Source: GWE2-42-39 sp963668595 (lineage in GTDB: Bacteria; Bacteroidota; Bacteroidia; Bacteroidales; Prolixibacteraceae). From it: DNA of 64,000 nt. The DNA lies in NCBI GenBank assembly GCA_963668595.1, contig OY764876.1:4030001-4094000 (forward strand). Reading direction: 5' to 3'. Of this stretch, positions 49,283 through 58,483 are shown in pieces. Below the pieces are notes generated by a model. The model was given only the letters and a program-made list of their open reading frames with translations, searched no databases and had not been told where the DNA came from. Every line of letters starts with the position of its first letter. The stretch's first letter is position 1. The position numbers and the translations under genes were made by a program.

Positions 49283-51901
49283 TTACTTCACAAACGATTT
49301 GGCTTTGTCGATGGCAGCACCGAGGCCGGCAACATCTTTACCACCGGCAGTGGCATAAAAAGCCTGACCACCACCGCCACCTTGCATTTCTTTGGCGGCT
49401 TCTCGGATGATTTGTCCCGCATTCAACCCTTTTTCTGCAACTAAATTGTCAGAAACCATAATTGTCAAACTTGGTTTTCCGTCTATTTCGGCACCCAGCA
49501 CAAGGAACAAATTATTGAGTTCGCCTTTCAGTTGGAAGGCAAGGTCTTTAACGGCCTGAGCTGAATCGAGATTGATTTTTTCAGCAATAACATTTACTCC
49601 GGCAATTTCCGAAACTTTATTTTTCAGTTCTTCTTTGATTCCGGCAGCAGCTTTGCGTTCAAATGCTTCGATTTGTTTTTGCAAGCGGGCATTTTCAGCC
49701 AACAGGTCTTCTACCGATTTTTTCAGATTTTGGCTGTTATTCAGTACCGAACGTAATTCGGCTAATTCTTCGGCATTTTGTTTAAATAACGCTTCTGCCT
49801 TTTCTCCGGAAATAGCTTCTATACGACGAACTCCGGCTGAAATAGCGCTTTCCGACGTAATAACAAAAGCACCGATTTGACCCGTTGCAGGAACGTGCGT
49901 TCCACCGCAGAATTCAATCGAATCGCCAAATTTGATTACGCGTACAGTGTCGCCGTATTTTTCGCCAAACAAAGCAATGGCTCCCATTTCTTTGGCATCG
50001 TCAAACGGAATATTGCGTTTTTCTTCGCAAGCGATATTGGCGCGGATCATCTCGTTTACCCGTTGCTGAATCTGATCCAATTCTTCTTTGCCTACTTTCT
50101 GAAAGTGAGAAAAGTCGAAACGCAGATAGTCAGCCTGAACCAGCGAACCCTTTTGTTCAACATGAGTTCCCAGGACTTCGCGCAGAGCGTGGTCGAGCAA
50201 GTGGGTTGCACTGTGGTTGTTGGCAATTTGCTCGCGTTTGCGGGCATCTACCACCGCTGTAAATGTTGCTTCCGGATTGGCAGGCAATTCGTTGGCAATA
50301 TGAATAATCAGGTTGTTTTCTTTTTGTGTGTCAATGATGACCGTTTTTTTGCCGTCAGCTTCAATGTAGCCGGTATCGCCAACCTGACCTCCCGATTCTC
50401 CATAAAACGGAGTTTTATCGAACACCAGGTGGAAAAATTCTTTTTTCTTTTGCACTACTTTGCGGTAACGGGCAATTTTCACCGGAGCTTCCAGGTGGTC
50501 GTAACCAAGGAATTCAACCGATTCAATGTTGTGCAATTCCACCCAGTCATCGGTTTCCTGCGCCGCAGCATTACGCGAACGGTTTTTCTGAGCTTCCATT
50601 TCTACCGCAAATCCGGCTTGATCAACGGTCATGCCTTTTTCGCGACAAATGAGTTCAGTAAGGTCGAGAGGGAACCCGAATGTGTCGTACAACGTGAATG
50701 CATCTTTTCCGCTCACTTCGGTTTTGTTTTCCGCTTTTGCTTTCGAAACCAGTTCGTCGAGCAGGCGGATACCTGTTTCCAGTGTGCGCAGGAACGATTC
50801 TTCTTCTTCTTTAATTACTTTTTCAATGAGTACCTGTTGAGCGACCAATTCGGCAAATGCTTCTCCCATTTGGTCTTTCAGTACTTCAACTAACTTATAA
50901 ATGAATGCTTCTTTGAATCCCAGGAAAGTGTAGCCATAACGTACAGCACGACGCAAAATGCGGCGGATAACGTATCCGGCTTTGTTGTTTGAGGGCAATT
51001 GTCCGTCGGCAATCGCAAACGAAATGGCACGCAGGTGGTCAGCAATTACGCGCATGGCGATGTCTGCCTTGTTGTCTTTTCCGTAAGGAATACCACACAG
51101 CGATGATATTTTTGCAATGGTTGTTTGAAATACATCGGTGTCGTAGTTCGACTTTTTACCCTGAAGAACCATGCAAAGACGCTCGAATCCCATCCCGGTG
51201 TCAACGTGCTTGGCCGGAAGTTCCTGTAAACTGCCGTCTGCTTTTCGGTTGAACTGAATAAATACCAGGTTCCATATTTCAATTACCTGAGGATGGTCGT
51301 TGTTTACCAGCTGAACTCCCGGGATTTTTGCGCGCTCTTCGTCGTCGCGAATGTCCACGTGAATTTCAGAACAAGGTCCACATGGCCCGGTGTCGCCCAT
51401 TTCCCAGAAGTTGTCTTTCTTCTTTCCGTCGATAATACGATCGGCCGGGAGGTGACGTTTCCAAATATCGTAAGCTTCGTTGTCTTTGCTTAAATTATCG
51501 TCTTTGCTTCCTTCAAAAACGGTTGCATACATGCGGTCGGCCGGAATGCCCATGCGGGTGTGTAAAAATTCCCAGGCCCAGTCGATGGCTTCTTGCTTGA
51601 AATAATTTCCGAACGACCAGTTGCCAAGCATTTCGAACATCGTGTGGTGGTAGGTGTCGTGTCCTACTTCTTCGAGGTCGTTATGCTTTCCCGATACGCG
51701 TAAACACTTCTGTGTGTCGGCTACGCGTGGCCATTTTGCAGGCTCGTTTCCAAGAAACCAGTCTTTAAATTGATTCATTCCCGCGTTGGTAAACATCAGG
51801 GTTGGGTCGTTCTTTACGACCATGGGGGCAGAGTTAACTATCGTGTGTTCTTTTTCAATAAAAAAATCCAAAAATGCCTTTCTGATATCTTTTGAATTCA
51901 T
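49283..51901 (-). CDS. alaS: Alanyl-tRNA synthetase
   Basis: 872 residues from the ATG at 51901; a 32-codon upstream extension crosses the divergent promoter and is rejected because MNSKDIRKAFLDFFIEKEHT is a standard AlaRS start. Class II core with MFTNAGMNQFKDWFLG and GMGFERLCMVLQG, then an editing domain with the zinc motifs HSATHLLDHALR and FCGGTHVPATG, and a C-terminal dimerisation region ending GGGGGQAFYATAGGKD. Cytoplasmic. It is divergent from an M23 peptidase gene. Confidence 0.97.
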   Translation of the reverse strand: MNSKDIRKAFLDFFIEKEHTIVNSAPMVVKNDPTLMFTNAGMNQFKDWFLGNEPAKWPRVADTQKCLRVSGKHNDLEEVGHDTYHHTMFEMLGNWSFGNYFKQEAIDWAWEFLHTRMGIPADRMYATVFEGSKDDNLSKDNEAYDIWKRHLPADRIIDGKKKDNFWEMGDTGPCGPCSEIHVDIRDDEERAKIPGVQLVNNDHPQVIEIWNLVFIQFNRKADGSLQELPAKHVDTGMGFERLCMVLQGKKSNYDTDVFQTTIAKISSLCGIPYGKDNKADIAMRVIADHLRAISFAIADGQLPSNNKAGYVIRRILRRAVRYGYTFLGFKEAFIYKLVEVLKDQMGEAFAELVAQQVLIEKVIKEEEESFLRTLETGIRLLDELVSKAKAENKTEVSGKDAFTLYDTFGFPLDLTELICREKGMTVDQAGFAVEMEAQKNRSRNAAAQETDDWVELHNIESVEFLGYDHLEAPVKIARYRKVVQKKKEFFHLVFDKTPFYGESGGQVGDTGYIEADGKKTVIIDTQKENNLIIHIANELPANPEATFTAVVDARKREQIANNHSATHLLDHALREVLGTHVEQKGSLVQADYLRFDFSHFQKVGKEELDQIQQRVNEMIRANIACEEKRNIPFDDAKEMGAIALFGEKYGDTVRVIKFGDSIEFCGGTHVPATGQIGAFVITSESAISAGVRRIEAISGEKAEALFKQNAEELAELRSVLNNSQNLKKSVEDLLAENARLQKQIEAFERKAAAGIKEELKNKVSEIAGVNVIAEKINLDSAQAVKDLAFQLKGELNNLFLVLGAEIDGKPSLTIMVSDNLVAEKGLNAGQIIREAAKEMQGGGGGQAFYATAGGKDVAGLGAAIDKAKSFVK

Positions 51902-52016
51902 CCTTATCCTTTTATAAAAATTGTTAAAATAGTGTTGTTTGCCAACAAACCCATTTATGCTACCGCTAAAATTATTAGATTTGCTACCTGCTGGCAAGAC
52001 TCGTTTTTTCAGAGTG

Positions 52017-52046
52017 TTGCAAAGTTAGATTATTTACTTAAATTTG
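52017..52046 (+). promoter_or_regulatory. Promoter of the M23-MerR-Nif3 operon
   Basis: TTG at 52017-52019 and TAAATTTG at 52039-52046, with a 19-base spacer, match the Bacteroidota -33/-7 pair. Confidence 0.65.
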
Positions 52047-52084
52047 GTACAAATCAAAAAATAAATTCACAAGGAGCTTGATTC

Positions 52085-53065
52085 ATGGCAAAAGTCAAGT
52101 ACAAATTTAACCCTGAGACATTAAGCTATGATAAAGTAACCGTGAGTTTCATTTCAAAACTGAAACGGTTATTTACTTATCTGTCGTCAACAATCGGATT
52201 AGCCGTATTGCTGACTGTCGTTTTTTTGCAGTATTACGAAACTCCGCGAATGAAGCGTTTGAACAAGGAGAATCAACGACTGCAAACTCAATACGAATTG
52301 CTTTATAAAGACTTGGGAACTTTAGAAAAAGTGTTGGACGAAATACAGCGACGCGATGATAATTTGTATCGTGTTATTTTCGAAGCCGACCCAATCCCTT
52401 CAACCGTGCGGAAGGCCGGATTTGGAGGGGTAAATAAATATTCGCAGCTTGAAAGTTTTACTAACTCGGAGTTGGTAATTCGAAATGCAAAAAAATTGGA
52501 TGTTTTATTGAAACAGGCCTATATTCAATCCAAATCGTATGATGAGGTGGTGAAAATGGCCCTTGATAAAGAAAAAATGCTGGCGAGTATTCCGGCAATT
52601 ATGCCTGTGGCCAATCAAGACCTTGCCCGCACCGGTTCGGGTTTTTCATATCGTATGCATCCGATTTATAAAATCTGGAAATTCCACGAAGGACAAGACT
52701 TTACAGCCCCTACCGGAACTGAAATCTATGCAACCGGCGATGGTGTAGTAGTGGGAACTTACGGCAGCAAACGCAGTAAGGTGAGCTACGGACAATGGCT
52801 GGTGGTCGATCATGGCTATGGTTATAAAACACTGTATGGCCATGTGGATGCCTTTAAAGTGAAACCCGGTCAAAAGGTGAAACGGGGGGATGTAATTGCG
52901 TATGTAGGAAATACCGGAGGTTCGGTAGGGCCACACTTGCATTACGAAGTTCAGAAAGATGGTAAGCCCGTCGATCCTGCCTTCTATTTCTATAAGGACC
53001 TGAGTCCGGAAGAATACGAGAAAATGATTGCTATTTCGTCGAACGTCGGACAAGCTTTCGACTAA
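52085..53065 (+). CDS. Membrane-anchored M23 metallopeptidase with coiled coil
   Basis: 326 residues. One N-terminal membrane helix (SSTIGLAVLLTVVFLQYY) is followed by a coiled coil (RLNKENQRLQTQYELLYKDL) and a C-terminal LytM domain. Zinc ligands: His and Asp in FHEGQDFTAP, and HLHYEVQ, with LYGHVDAF between. Family members cut peptidoglycan cross-bridges or activate amidases during growth and division. It heads a probable operon with a MerR regulator 12 bases downstream. Confidence 0.93.
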   Translation: MAKVKYKFNPETLSYDKVTVSFISKLKRLFTYLSSTIGLAVLLTVVFLQYYETPRMKRLNKENQRLQTQYELLYKDLGTLEKVLDEIQRRDDNLYRVIFEADPIPSTVRKAGFGGVNKYSQLESFTNSELVIRNAKKLDVLLKQAYIQSKSYDEVVKMALDKEKMLASIPAIMPVANQDLARTGSGFSYRMHPIYKIWKFHEGQDFTAPTGTEIYATGDGVVVGTYGSKRSKVSYGQWLVVDHGYGYKTLYGHVDAFKVKPGQKVKRGDVIAYVGNTGGSVGPHLHYEVQKDGKPVDPAFYFYKDLSPEEYEKMIAISSNVGQAFD

Positions 53066-53077
53066 AAACAAAAAACT

Positions 53078-53413
53078 GTGCCATACAAAAAGCCTGTAAT
53101 CGAGAAAGTATATTATTCGATTGGCGAAGTTGCCAATATATTGTGTGTGAATGCTTCGCTGATTCGTTTCTGGGAGAAAGAATTTCCCAGTGTAAAACCA
53201 CATAAAAATAAAAAGGGAAACCGCATGTTTACCAAAAATGATTTGGAACAGCTGAAACTGATCTATCATTTGGTTAAAGAGCGCGGAATGACTTTGGATG
53301 GAGCACGCAAAAAAATACGCGATAATCAATCGGATACAGTGGATAATTTTGCCGTGATTGACCGTTTGAAGCAAATCAGGCAGATGCTTGTTGAAATAAA
53401 AGATGAGATTTAA
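53078..53413 (+). CDS. MerR-family transcriptional regulator
   Basis: 111 residues with a GTG start at 53078, 12 bases after the M23 stop. Winged-helix MerR head: YYSIGEVANILCVNASLIRF, WEKEFPSVKPHKNKKGNRMF, then a helical LEQLKLIYHLVKERGMTLDG. The C-terminal part is too short for a metal-sensing domain. Very similar small MerR proteins always follow an M23 peptidase in Bacteroidota, suggesting cell-envelope regulation. Its stop TAA overlaps the Nif3 ATG by one base. Confidence 0.92.
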   Translation: MPYKKPVIEKVYYSIGEVANILCVNASLIRFWEKEFPSVKPHKNKKGNRMFTKNDLEQLKLIYHLVKERGMTLDGARKKIRDNQSDTVDNFAVIDRLKQIRQMLVEIKDEI

Positions 53414-54510
53414 TGCAGGTACGGGATATTGCCACATTTATTGAAAGTCTTGCGCCTCTCGCTTATCAGGAATCGTACGACAACTCGGGATTGCAAATTG
53501 GTTCTCCCGACGATGACGTATCGGGAGTGCTGATTACCCTTGATATTACGGAGGCTGTTGTGGACGAAGCAATTCACCTCGGTCTCAATTTTATATTGGC
53601 TCATCATCCACTTATTTTTTCAGGATTAAAGAAAATTACCGGTCGCAATGAGGTCGAACGTTGTGTGGTAAAAGCTATTCAGCATAAAATTGCTGTGTAT
53701 GTTGCTCATACAAATCTAGACAGTGTGCCGGGCGGTGTAAATACCAAGATGGCCGAAAAGCTGGGTTTAATCAATTGCCGGATGCTTGGTAATGTGGAAG
53801 GACAACTGAAAAAACTGGTCACTTTTGTGCCGGTCACTTTTGCCGAAAAAGTGAGAAATGCTTTGTTCGATGCTGGAGCCGGAAATATTGGGAACTACGA
53901 TTCGTGCAGTTTTAATCTTTCGGGGCAGGGTACTTTTCGGGCCGGAGAGGGTAGCAATCCTTTTGTAGGAGAGAAGGGGCAATTGCATTTTGAAGAAGAA
54001 TTGCGCATTGAGACAATTTATCCGAAACATCTTCAGCATAAAATTATAGCAGCACTATTGGCTGCACATCCCTATGAGGAAGTGGCTTACGATATTTATC
54101 CGCTCGAAAATGCCAACCCGCAGGTTGGAATTGGAGTGATTGGAGAGTTGCCTGAACCGATGGAAGAAATTATTTTTCTGAAAAAACTGAAAGAAACGTT
54201 TTATTGCGGAGTGGTGAAACATACTGCGTTGCGCCATAAAACTATTTGCAAGGTAGCATTAATCGGAGGTTCGGGAAGTAGTTTTTTGGGCATTGCAAAA
54301 GCCGCCGGAGCTGATGTTTTTGTGAGCGGAGACTTTAAATATCACCAGTTTTTTGATGCGGAAGGCAAAATTTTGATTGCCGACATTGGCCATTTTGAAA
54401 GTGAACAATTTACGAAAGAACTTTTTTGTGAATTACTTACAAAAAAATTCCCTAAATTTGCAGTCCGTTTATCGGAGGTAATTACCAATCCGGTTAATTA
54501 TCTGATTTAA
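53413..54510 (+). CDS. Nif3-like dinuclear metal-centre protein
   Basis: 365 residues, longer than the 250-residue E. coli YbgI because of a central insert of about 110 residues (roughly 130-240), the usual form in Bacteroidota. Metal ligands: FILAHHPLIFSG and AHTNLDSV near the start, and IADIGHFESEQ near the end. GTP cyclohydrolase 1 type 2/Nif3 family; its reaction is unsettled. It is translationally coupled to merR and is followed by a zinc-ribbon gene, a pair found across the phylum. Confidence 0.95.
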   Translation: MQVRDIATFIESLAPLAYQESYDNSGLQIGSPDDDVSGVLITLDITEAVVDEAIHLGLNFILAHHPLIFSGLKKITGRNEVERCVVKAIQHKIAVYVAHTNLDSVPGGVNTKMAEKLGLINCRMLGNVEGQLKKLVTFVPVTFAEKVRNALFDAGAGNIGNYDSCSFNLSGQGTFRAGEGSNPFVGEKGQLHFEEELRIETIYPKHLQHKIIAALLAAHPYEEVAYDIYPLENANPQVGIGVIGELPEPMEEIIFLKKLKETFYCGVVKHTALRHKTICKVALIGGSGSSFLGIAKAAGADVFVSGDFKYHQFFDAEGKILIADIGHFESEQFTKELFCELLTKKFPKFAVRLSEVITNPVNYLI

Positions 54511-54535
54511 AACAGAAAATAATATTTCAGATTAT

Positions 54536-55309
54536 ATGAATACACAGTACGCAAAAGACGACAGCAAGAACATAAGTATCAGCGAAAAGCTTAAAGCTTT
54601 GTTTGAGTTGCAGCATGTCAATTCGGAGATCGACAAAATTAAGATGCTCCGTGGTGAGTTGCCACTTGAAGTGCAGGATCTTGAAGACGAAATTGCCGGT
54701 TTGAAAACCCGTGTGAGCAATTACGAGGACGATGTGCGCACCTTGGAAACATCAATTGTTAACCGTAAAAATGCAATCAAGGAGTCGGAAACGCTGATTG
54801 CTAAATACACAGAACAGCAAAATCATGTTCGCAACAATCGTGAGTTCGATTCGTTGAGTAAAGAGATTGAATTCCAGAAACTTGAAATTGAATTGTCGGA
54901 AAAACGTATTCGTGAATTTACGGCTGAGCTTTACAGCAAGAAAGAATCGATTACAACATCGACTTCTTATTTGAGAGAGCGTGAAGAAGATTTGGATCGC
55001 AAACGCAAAGAGCTGGAAGAAATTACTGCTGAAACAAAAATCGAAGAAGAAAAACTGAAAGCTAAGTCAGAAAAAATCGAGAACTTTATTGAAGCTCGTT
55101 TGCTGACAGCATTCAAACGTATCCGCAAAAATGCACGCAACGGGCTTGCAGTTGCAACAGTACAGCGTGACGCTTGTGGTGGTTGCTTTAACAAAATCCC
55201 GCCACAGCGCCAGATGGATATTGCTTCGCGCAAAAAAATTATCGTGTGCGAATATTGTGGACGTATTTTGGTTGACAAGGACATTCTTGACACCGAAGAT
55301 CCGGAATAA
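54536..55309 (+). CDS. Coiled-coil zinc-ribbon protein (C4-type)
   Basis: 257 residues. Residues about 15-190 form a long antiparallel coiled coil (EQQNHVRNNREFDSLSKEIE is the conserved turn), and the C-terminus is a zinc ribbon with CGGCFNKIPP and CEYCGRIL. Resembles the family related to Helicobacter HP0958, which acts on RNA and flagellar export there; in Bacteroidota the role is unknown. Its constant pairing with Nif3 suggests shared function. A terminator follows. Confidence 0.93.
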   Translation: MNTQYAKDDSKNISISEKLKALFELQHVNSEIDKIKMLRGELPLEVQDLEDEIAGLKTRVSNYEDDVRTLETSIVNRKNAIKESETLIAKYTEQQNHVRNNREFDSLSKEIEFQKLEIELSEKRIREFTAELYSKKESITTSTSYLREREEDLDRKRKELEEITAETKIEEEKLKAKSEKIENFIEARLLTAFKRIRKNARNGLAVATVQRDACGGCFNKIPPQRQMDIASRKKIIVCEYCGRILVDKDILDTEDPE

Positions 55310-55330
55310 TCGATGATGAAATAATAGCAG

Positions 55331-55363
55331 AAACCTTCGGCTGTTACGGTCGGAGGTTTTTTT
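55331..55363 (+). terminator. Terminator of the M23-MerR-Nif3-zinc-ribbon operon
   Basis: AAACCT pairs with AGGTTT, extended inward by an imperfect stem, followed by seven T residues. Confidence 0.7.
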
Positions 55364-55379
55364 ATGCCAAAAATGTTGC

Positions 55380-55970
55380 TTAGTTGAGCGAAGGATTTTC
55401 GGGATAGTTGAGCCACAGCGAATATTTACCACCCATCTCGCCGACCGCTTTTTCCCATAGTTCGTGATCCGATTGGTGCATCAATGCATATTGCTCCATT
55501 TCGGACACCAGCCAGGAATTTTCGTTTATTTCTTCTTCAAGCTGGCCGGGAGCCCATCCCGAATAGCCAACAAAAAAACGAATATCGCTGGCCGTAATTT
55601 TTCCTCGTTTAATTTCGTCCCGGAGTACATCGAAATCGCCTCCCCAGTACATGTTTCCGGTAATGTGTTCACTCCCTGGAATTTGTTTGCCTAGTGAGTG
55701 AATGAAATATACAGAATCGGTGCTCACCGGGCCACCCAAACATATTTCAGCCTGAAACCCGGGCAGGTCGTCGAAGAGATGTTGTACCGGAAATTCAACG
55801 GGTTTGTTCAGAATAAAACCAACAGCACCATTCTCGTCATAAGAAGCCAGAAGTATAATCGAGCGGTTAAAATAACTGCCCGGAAGAAAAGGTTCAGCAA
55901 TCAAAATCCGACCCTTTTTCGGCTCCATGTCATTCGTCTTGATACGGAATATGTCGCTGTTAAATGTCAT
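55380..55970 (-). CDS. YqgE/AlgH family protein
   Basis: 196 residues from the ATG at 55970; the open frame upstream is leader sequence. YqgE/AlgH signatures: KGRILIAEPFLPGSYFNRSI, ENGAVGFILNKPVEF, CLGGPVSTDSVYFIHSLG, GWAPGQLEEEI. A small soluble protein of unknown activity, named for an indirect link to alginate regulation in Pseudomonas. Faces the zinc-ribbon gene and is separated by a terminator. Confidence 0.95.
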   Translation of the reverse strand: MTFNSDIFRIKTNDMEPKKGRILIAEPFLPGSYFNRSIILLASYDENGAVGFILNKPVEFPVQHLFDDLPGFQAEICLGGPVSTDSVYFIHSLGKQIPGSEHITGNMYWGGDFDVLRDEIKRGKITASDIRFFVGYSGWAPGQLEEEINENSWLVSEMEQYALMHQSDHELWEKAVGEMGGKYSLWLNYPENPSLN

Positions 55971-56074
55971 CTTTTTTCTGTAATTCTTCGACAATTTAAT
56001 AAAATTCAAATAACAATCAAATAGATGTATTTTTTTGTTTGCTGAAATATGCGGCTCTTTTTGGGCCGAAAGAA

Positions 56075-57082
56075 TCAGGGATGGAGTAAAACCGGGTGGT
56101 GGCAAAATGTGCAAAACCCATCGGGCGACAAGCCTGAAACGTTTATCTTATGGCGGTTTCGGCTGATTACTTCGTATCCGCAAGCCGGGCAAAATGTGTT
56201 GGCTTTGTCGGCAGTAAACAGGTTTCCCAAAAAAACATGGCGAATTCGTTTTTTTGCATGGTAATAAAGTTGCAATAGGGTTGTTTCGGGGGTTGCTTCC
56301 TGTTTCATGCGAAACGAGGGAAAGTACCGCGATAGATGAAGCGGTATGTTTTCGCCAATATGATTAATGATCCAGTCGAGCATGAGGTCGAACTCTTTGG
56401 AACTGTCGTTGAGCCCGGGAATAATTAAGCAAGTGATTTCAAGATGTGCATTACTGTGGGCAATGGCCTCGATAGTTTGAAGTACAGGGGCAAGTCGTCC
56501 CTGTGTTTGTACTCGGTAAAAACGATCGTTGAATGCCTTTAAATCGATATTGAATGCATCGACATGAGGAAGTAATTTTCGCAATGGAATTTTGTTGATG
56601 AAACCATTTGAAACCACTACGTTTTTTAGTCTCTGTGCATGATTTGCAATACTCAGATCAAGCAGATATTCGTAGGCAATAAATGGTTCATTATAGGTGT
56701 AGGCCAGGCCAATATTTGAAGGAATGCCGGCGGCTTGTTCAACAAGGTCTTCAATGTTGTATTCTTTTAACCAAAAAAAATCAGTGGGACGGCATTGCGA
56801 GATACGATAATTCTGACAGAACGAACAATGGAAATTGCATCCGACCTGGCCGATCGACAGAATTTTCTTGCCCGGATAAAAATGAAAAAGCGGCTTTTTT
56901 TCAATGGGATCGAGATTGATGGACGAAACTTTTGCATAGGTCGATGCATATAATTTCCCATCAATGTTTTCGCGTACGCGGCAAAAACCAGTTTGCGATG
57001 GTGATATTTTGCACCGATGCGGACAGAGTCTGCATTGTATCGTGTTGTCACTCGCCGATGTATAATAGAGCGCTTCGTGCAC
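56075..57082 (-). CDS. amrS: Radical SAM enzyme of the AmmeMemoRadiSam system
   Basis: 335 residues. The radical SAM cluster motif is CNFHCSFC (C82, C86, C89) preceded by QCRLCPHRCKISPSQTGFC, whose cysteines resemble an auxiliary metal site. Segments YTYNEPFIAYEYLLDLSI and FNIDLKAF are typical of the family. A C-terminal CPACG...CTFCH pair could bind zinc. The system usually includes AMMECR1 and Memo proteins, not found in this window. Substrate unknown. Confidence 0.9.
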   Translation of the reverse strand: MHEALYYTSASDNTIQCRLCPHRCKISPSQTGFCRVRENIDGKLYASTYAKVSSINLDPIEKKPLFHFYPGKKILSIGQVGCNFHCSFCQNYRISQCRPTDFFWLKEYNIEDLVEQAAGIPSNIGLAYTYNEPFIAYEYLLDLSIANHAQRLKNVVVSNGFINKIPLRKLLPHVDAFNIDLKAFNDRFYRVQTQGRLAPVLQTIEAIAHSNAHLEITCLIIPGLNDSSKEFDLMLDWIINHIGENIPLHLSRYFPSFRMKQEATPETTLLQLYYHAKKRIRHVFLGNLFTADKANTFCPACGYEVISRNRHKINVSGLSPDGFCTFCHHPVLLHP

Positions 57083-57247
57083 CTGTTTTGGTTTTTCGTT
57101 TTAGAATGTGATTCGTGTACGAAAAAGAAGAATTTTGGTTTGTTGTTTTTTTCGATAATCCGAAAATACTTATTTTTTATAGTCATTTGAGCGGGTGTTG
57201 TAATTTTTGTGTTTAGACGTGCATAATTCGTATTAGAATAAAAGAGT

Positions 57248-57255
57248 TATTTTTG
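57248..57255 (+). promoter_or_regulatory. Predicted -7 element for the LytS-type kinase
   Basis: TATTTTTG matches TAnnTTTG, 32 bases before the ATG at 57288. Confidence 0.5.
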
Positions 57256-57287
57256 GTAACTGGTTTCAGAATAAAATAATATACCAA

Positions 57288-58463
57288 ATGGAGAGTCCGT
57301 TGCACATGAAAATACGAACAATTAATTGGCTGGTTGCTTGTATAATTGGATTGTTCATGATTTTTCCTGACGTGGTTCTCTATTTTGAAAGAACGAATTT
57401 CGATAATGGCGGATTCAAAAATGAAGAACGTTTCAGACCAGCACTACCTCAGCCAAACGATAATGAGCAGCGATTTGAGCCAATGGATAGTCCGACCTTT
57501 CGGATGCCTCCGGATCGGAAATTCGGTTTTGAGAATGAGAATAAAATACTGAAACTGGCGTGCGATTTTTTATTTTTCATGCTGAGTGCCAGAGGTTTGT
57601 TGTTTCTGAATTACCATCTGTTAAATGGAAAACGTCGCATTATGGCAGAAGACCGTAAATTGCTGGGAATTATTGTCTTTTATGGTGTGGTTTTCTGTTT
57701 TCTCTGTACCTTGCTTTATTCGCTGATTGAAGTCAATTTTATGCAATGGGGTTTTCGCCGGCATGGTTTTATTAACGGAATGCTGATGTTCCGCTTTTTC
57801 TTTTTAGGAATTGTGGCAGGTTTGTTCGGTTTTATTACTCGTTTGATTTATAAACAACAACTGGTTGTAGTAGAAAACGAACGACTGCAACGCGAGAATA
57901 TTCAAAATCGTTTCGATGCACTCAGCACTCAGGTTAATCCTCATTTCTTTTTTAACTCGTTAAACTCATTGTCGTCGCTGGTGCGCGATGGGGAATGCGA
58001 TAAGTCGTTGAAATACATTGATAAACTATCGGGCATTTTTCGATATGTATTGAAAAGCAAACCCAAAGAGCTTGTTCCTTTATCTGAAGAATTGGGCTTT
58101 CTGGATGCTTTCCGGTATTTGTTGGAAATCCGTTTTGAGAATAAACTTTCGTTTGACATTCAGGTGGAAGAAATCGACCGGAATACGTTTCGACTTCCGG
58201 TTTTATCGTTGCAGCCGCTGATTGAAAATGTGGTCAAGCATAATGTGGTAAGTGAGGACGATCCAATGGAAATTCAGATTTATATCGACGACAGCAAAAT
58301 GCTTTGTATTTCGAATCCAATACAACGAAAGATTGATGTTGAAACGGGGATGGGAATAGGTGTTGAAAATCTGGATAAGCGTTACCGACTTCTTACTGGT
58401 GCCGGAATTACTATAATTGAAACTGAATCTGTTTTTACGGTGCAACTTCCGTTGCTTCGTTGA
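57288..58463 (+). CDS. LytS-type sensor histidine kinase
   Basis: 391 residues (an ATG six codons in, at 57306, is also possible). Four hydrophobic segments in the first 190 residues with a proline-rich, Asn-rich periplasmic loop after the first (PALPQPNDNEQRFEPMDSPT). The cytoplasmic part has the His_kinase motif QVNPHFFFNSLNSLSSLV, with His in NPHF, then LSLQPLIENVVKHNVV and MGIGVENLDKRY of the ATPase. It should phosphorylate the LytTR regulator encoded next, whose leader overlaps its 3' end. The loop may sense an extracellular cue. Confidence 0.93.
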   Translation: MESPLHMKIRTINWLVACIIGLFMIFPDVVLYFERTNFDNGGFKNEERFRPALPQPNDNEQRFEPMDSPTFRMPPDRKFGFENENKILKLACDFLFFMLSARGLLFLNYHLLNGKRRIMAEDRKLLGIIVFYGVVFCFLCTLLYSLIEVNFMQWGFRRHGFINGMLMFRFFFLGIVAGLFGFITRLIYKQQLVVVENERLQRENIQNRFDALSTQVNPHFFFNSLNSLSSLVRDGECDKSLKYIDKLSGIFRYVLKSKPKELVPLSEELGFLDAFRYLLEIRFENKLSFDIQVEEIDRNTFRLPVLSLQPLIENVVKHNVVSEDDPMEIQIYIDDSKMLCISNPIQRKIDVETGMGIGVENLDKRYRLLTGAGITIIETESVFTVQLPLLR

Positions 58464-58483
58464 GCATTGCAAAAAAGGAATTT

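Noticed and set aside
49877..50893. 338-codon plus-strand frame inside alaS
   Set aside because: Complement shadow of the AlaRS gene; Phe-rich and motif-free.
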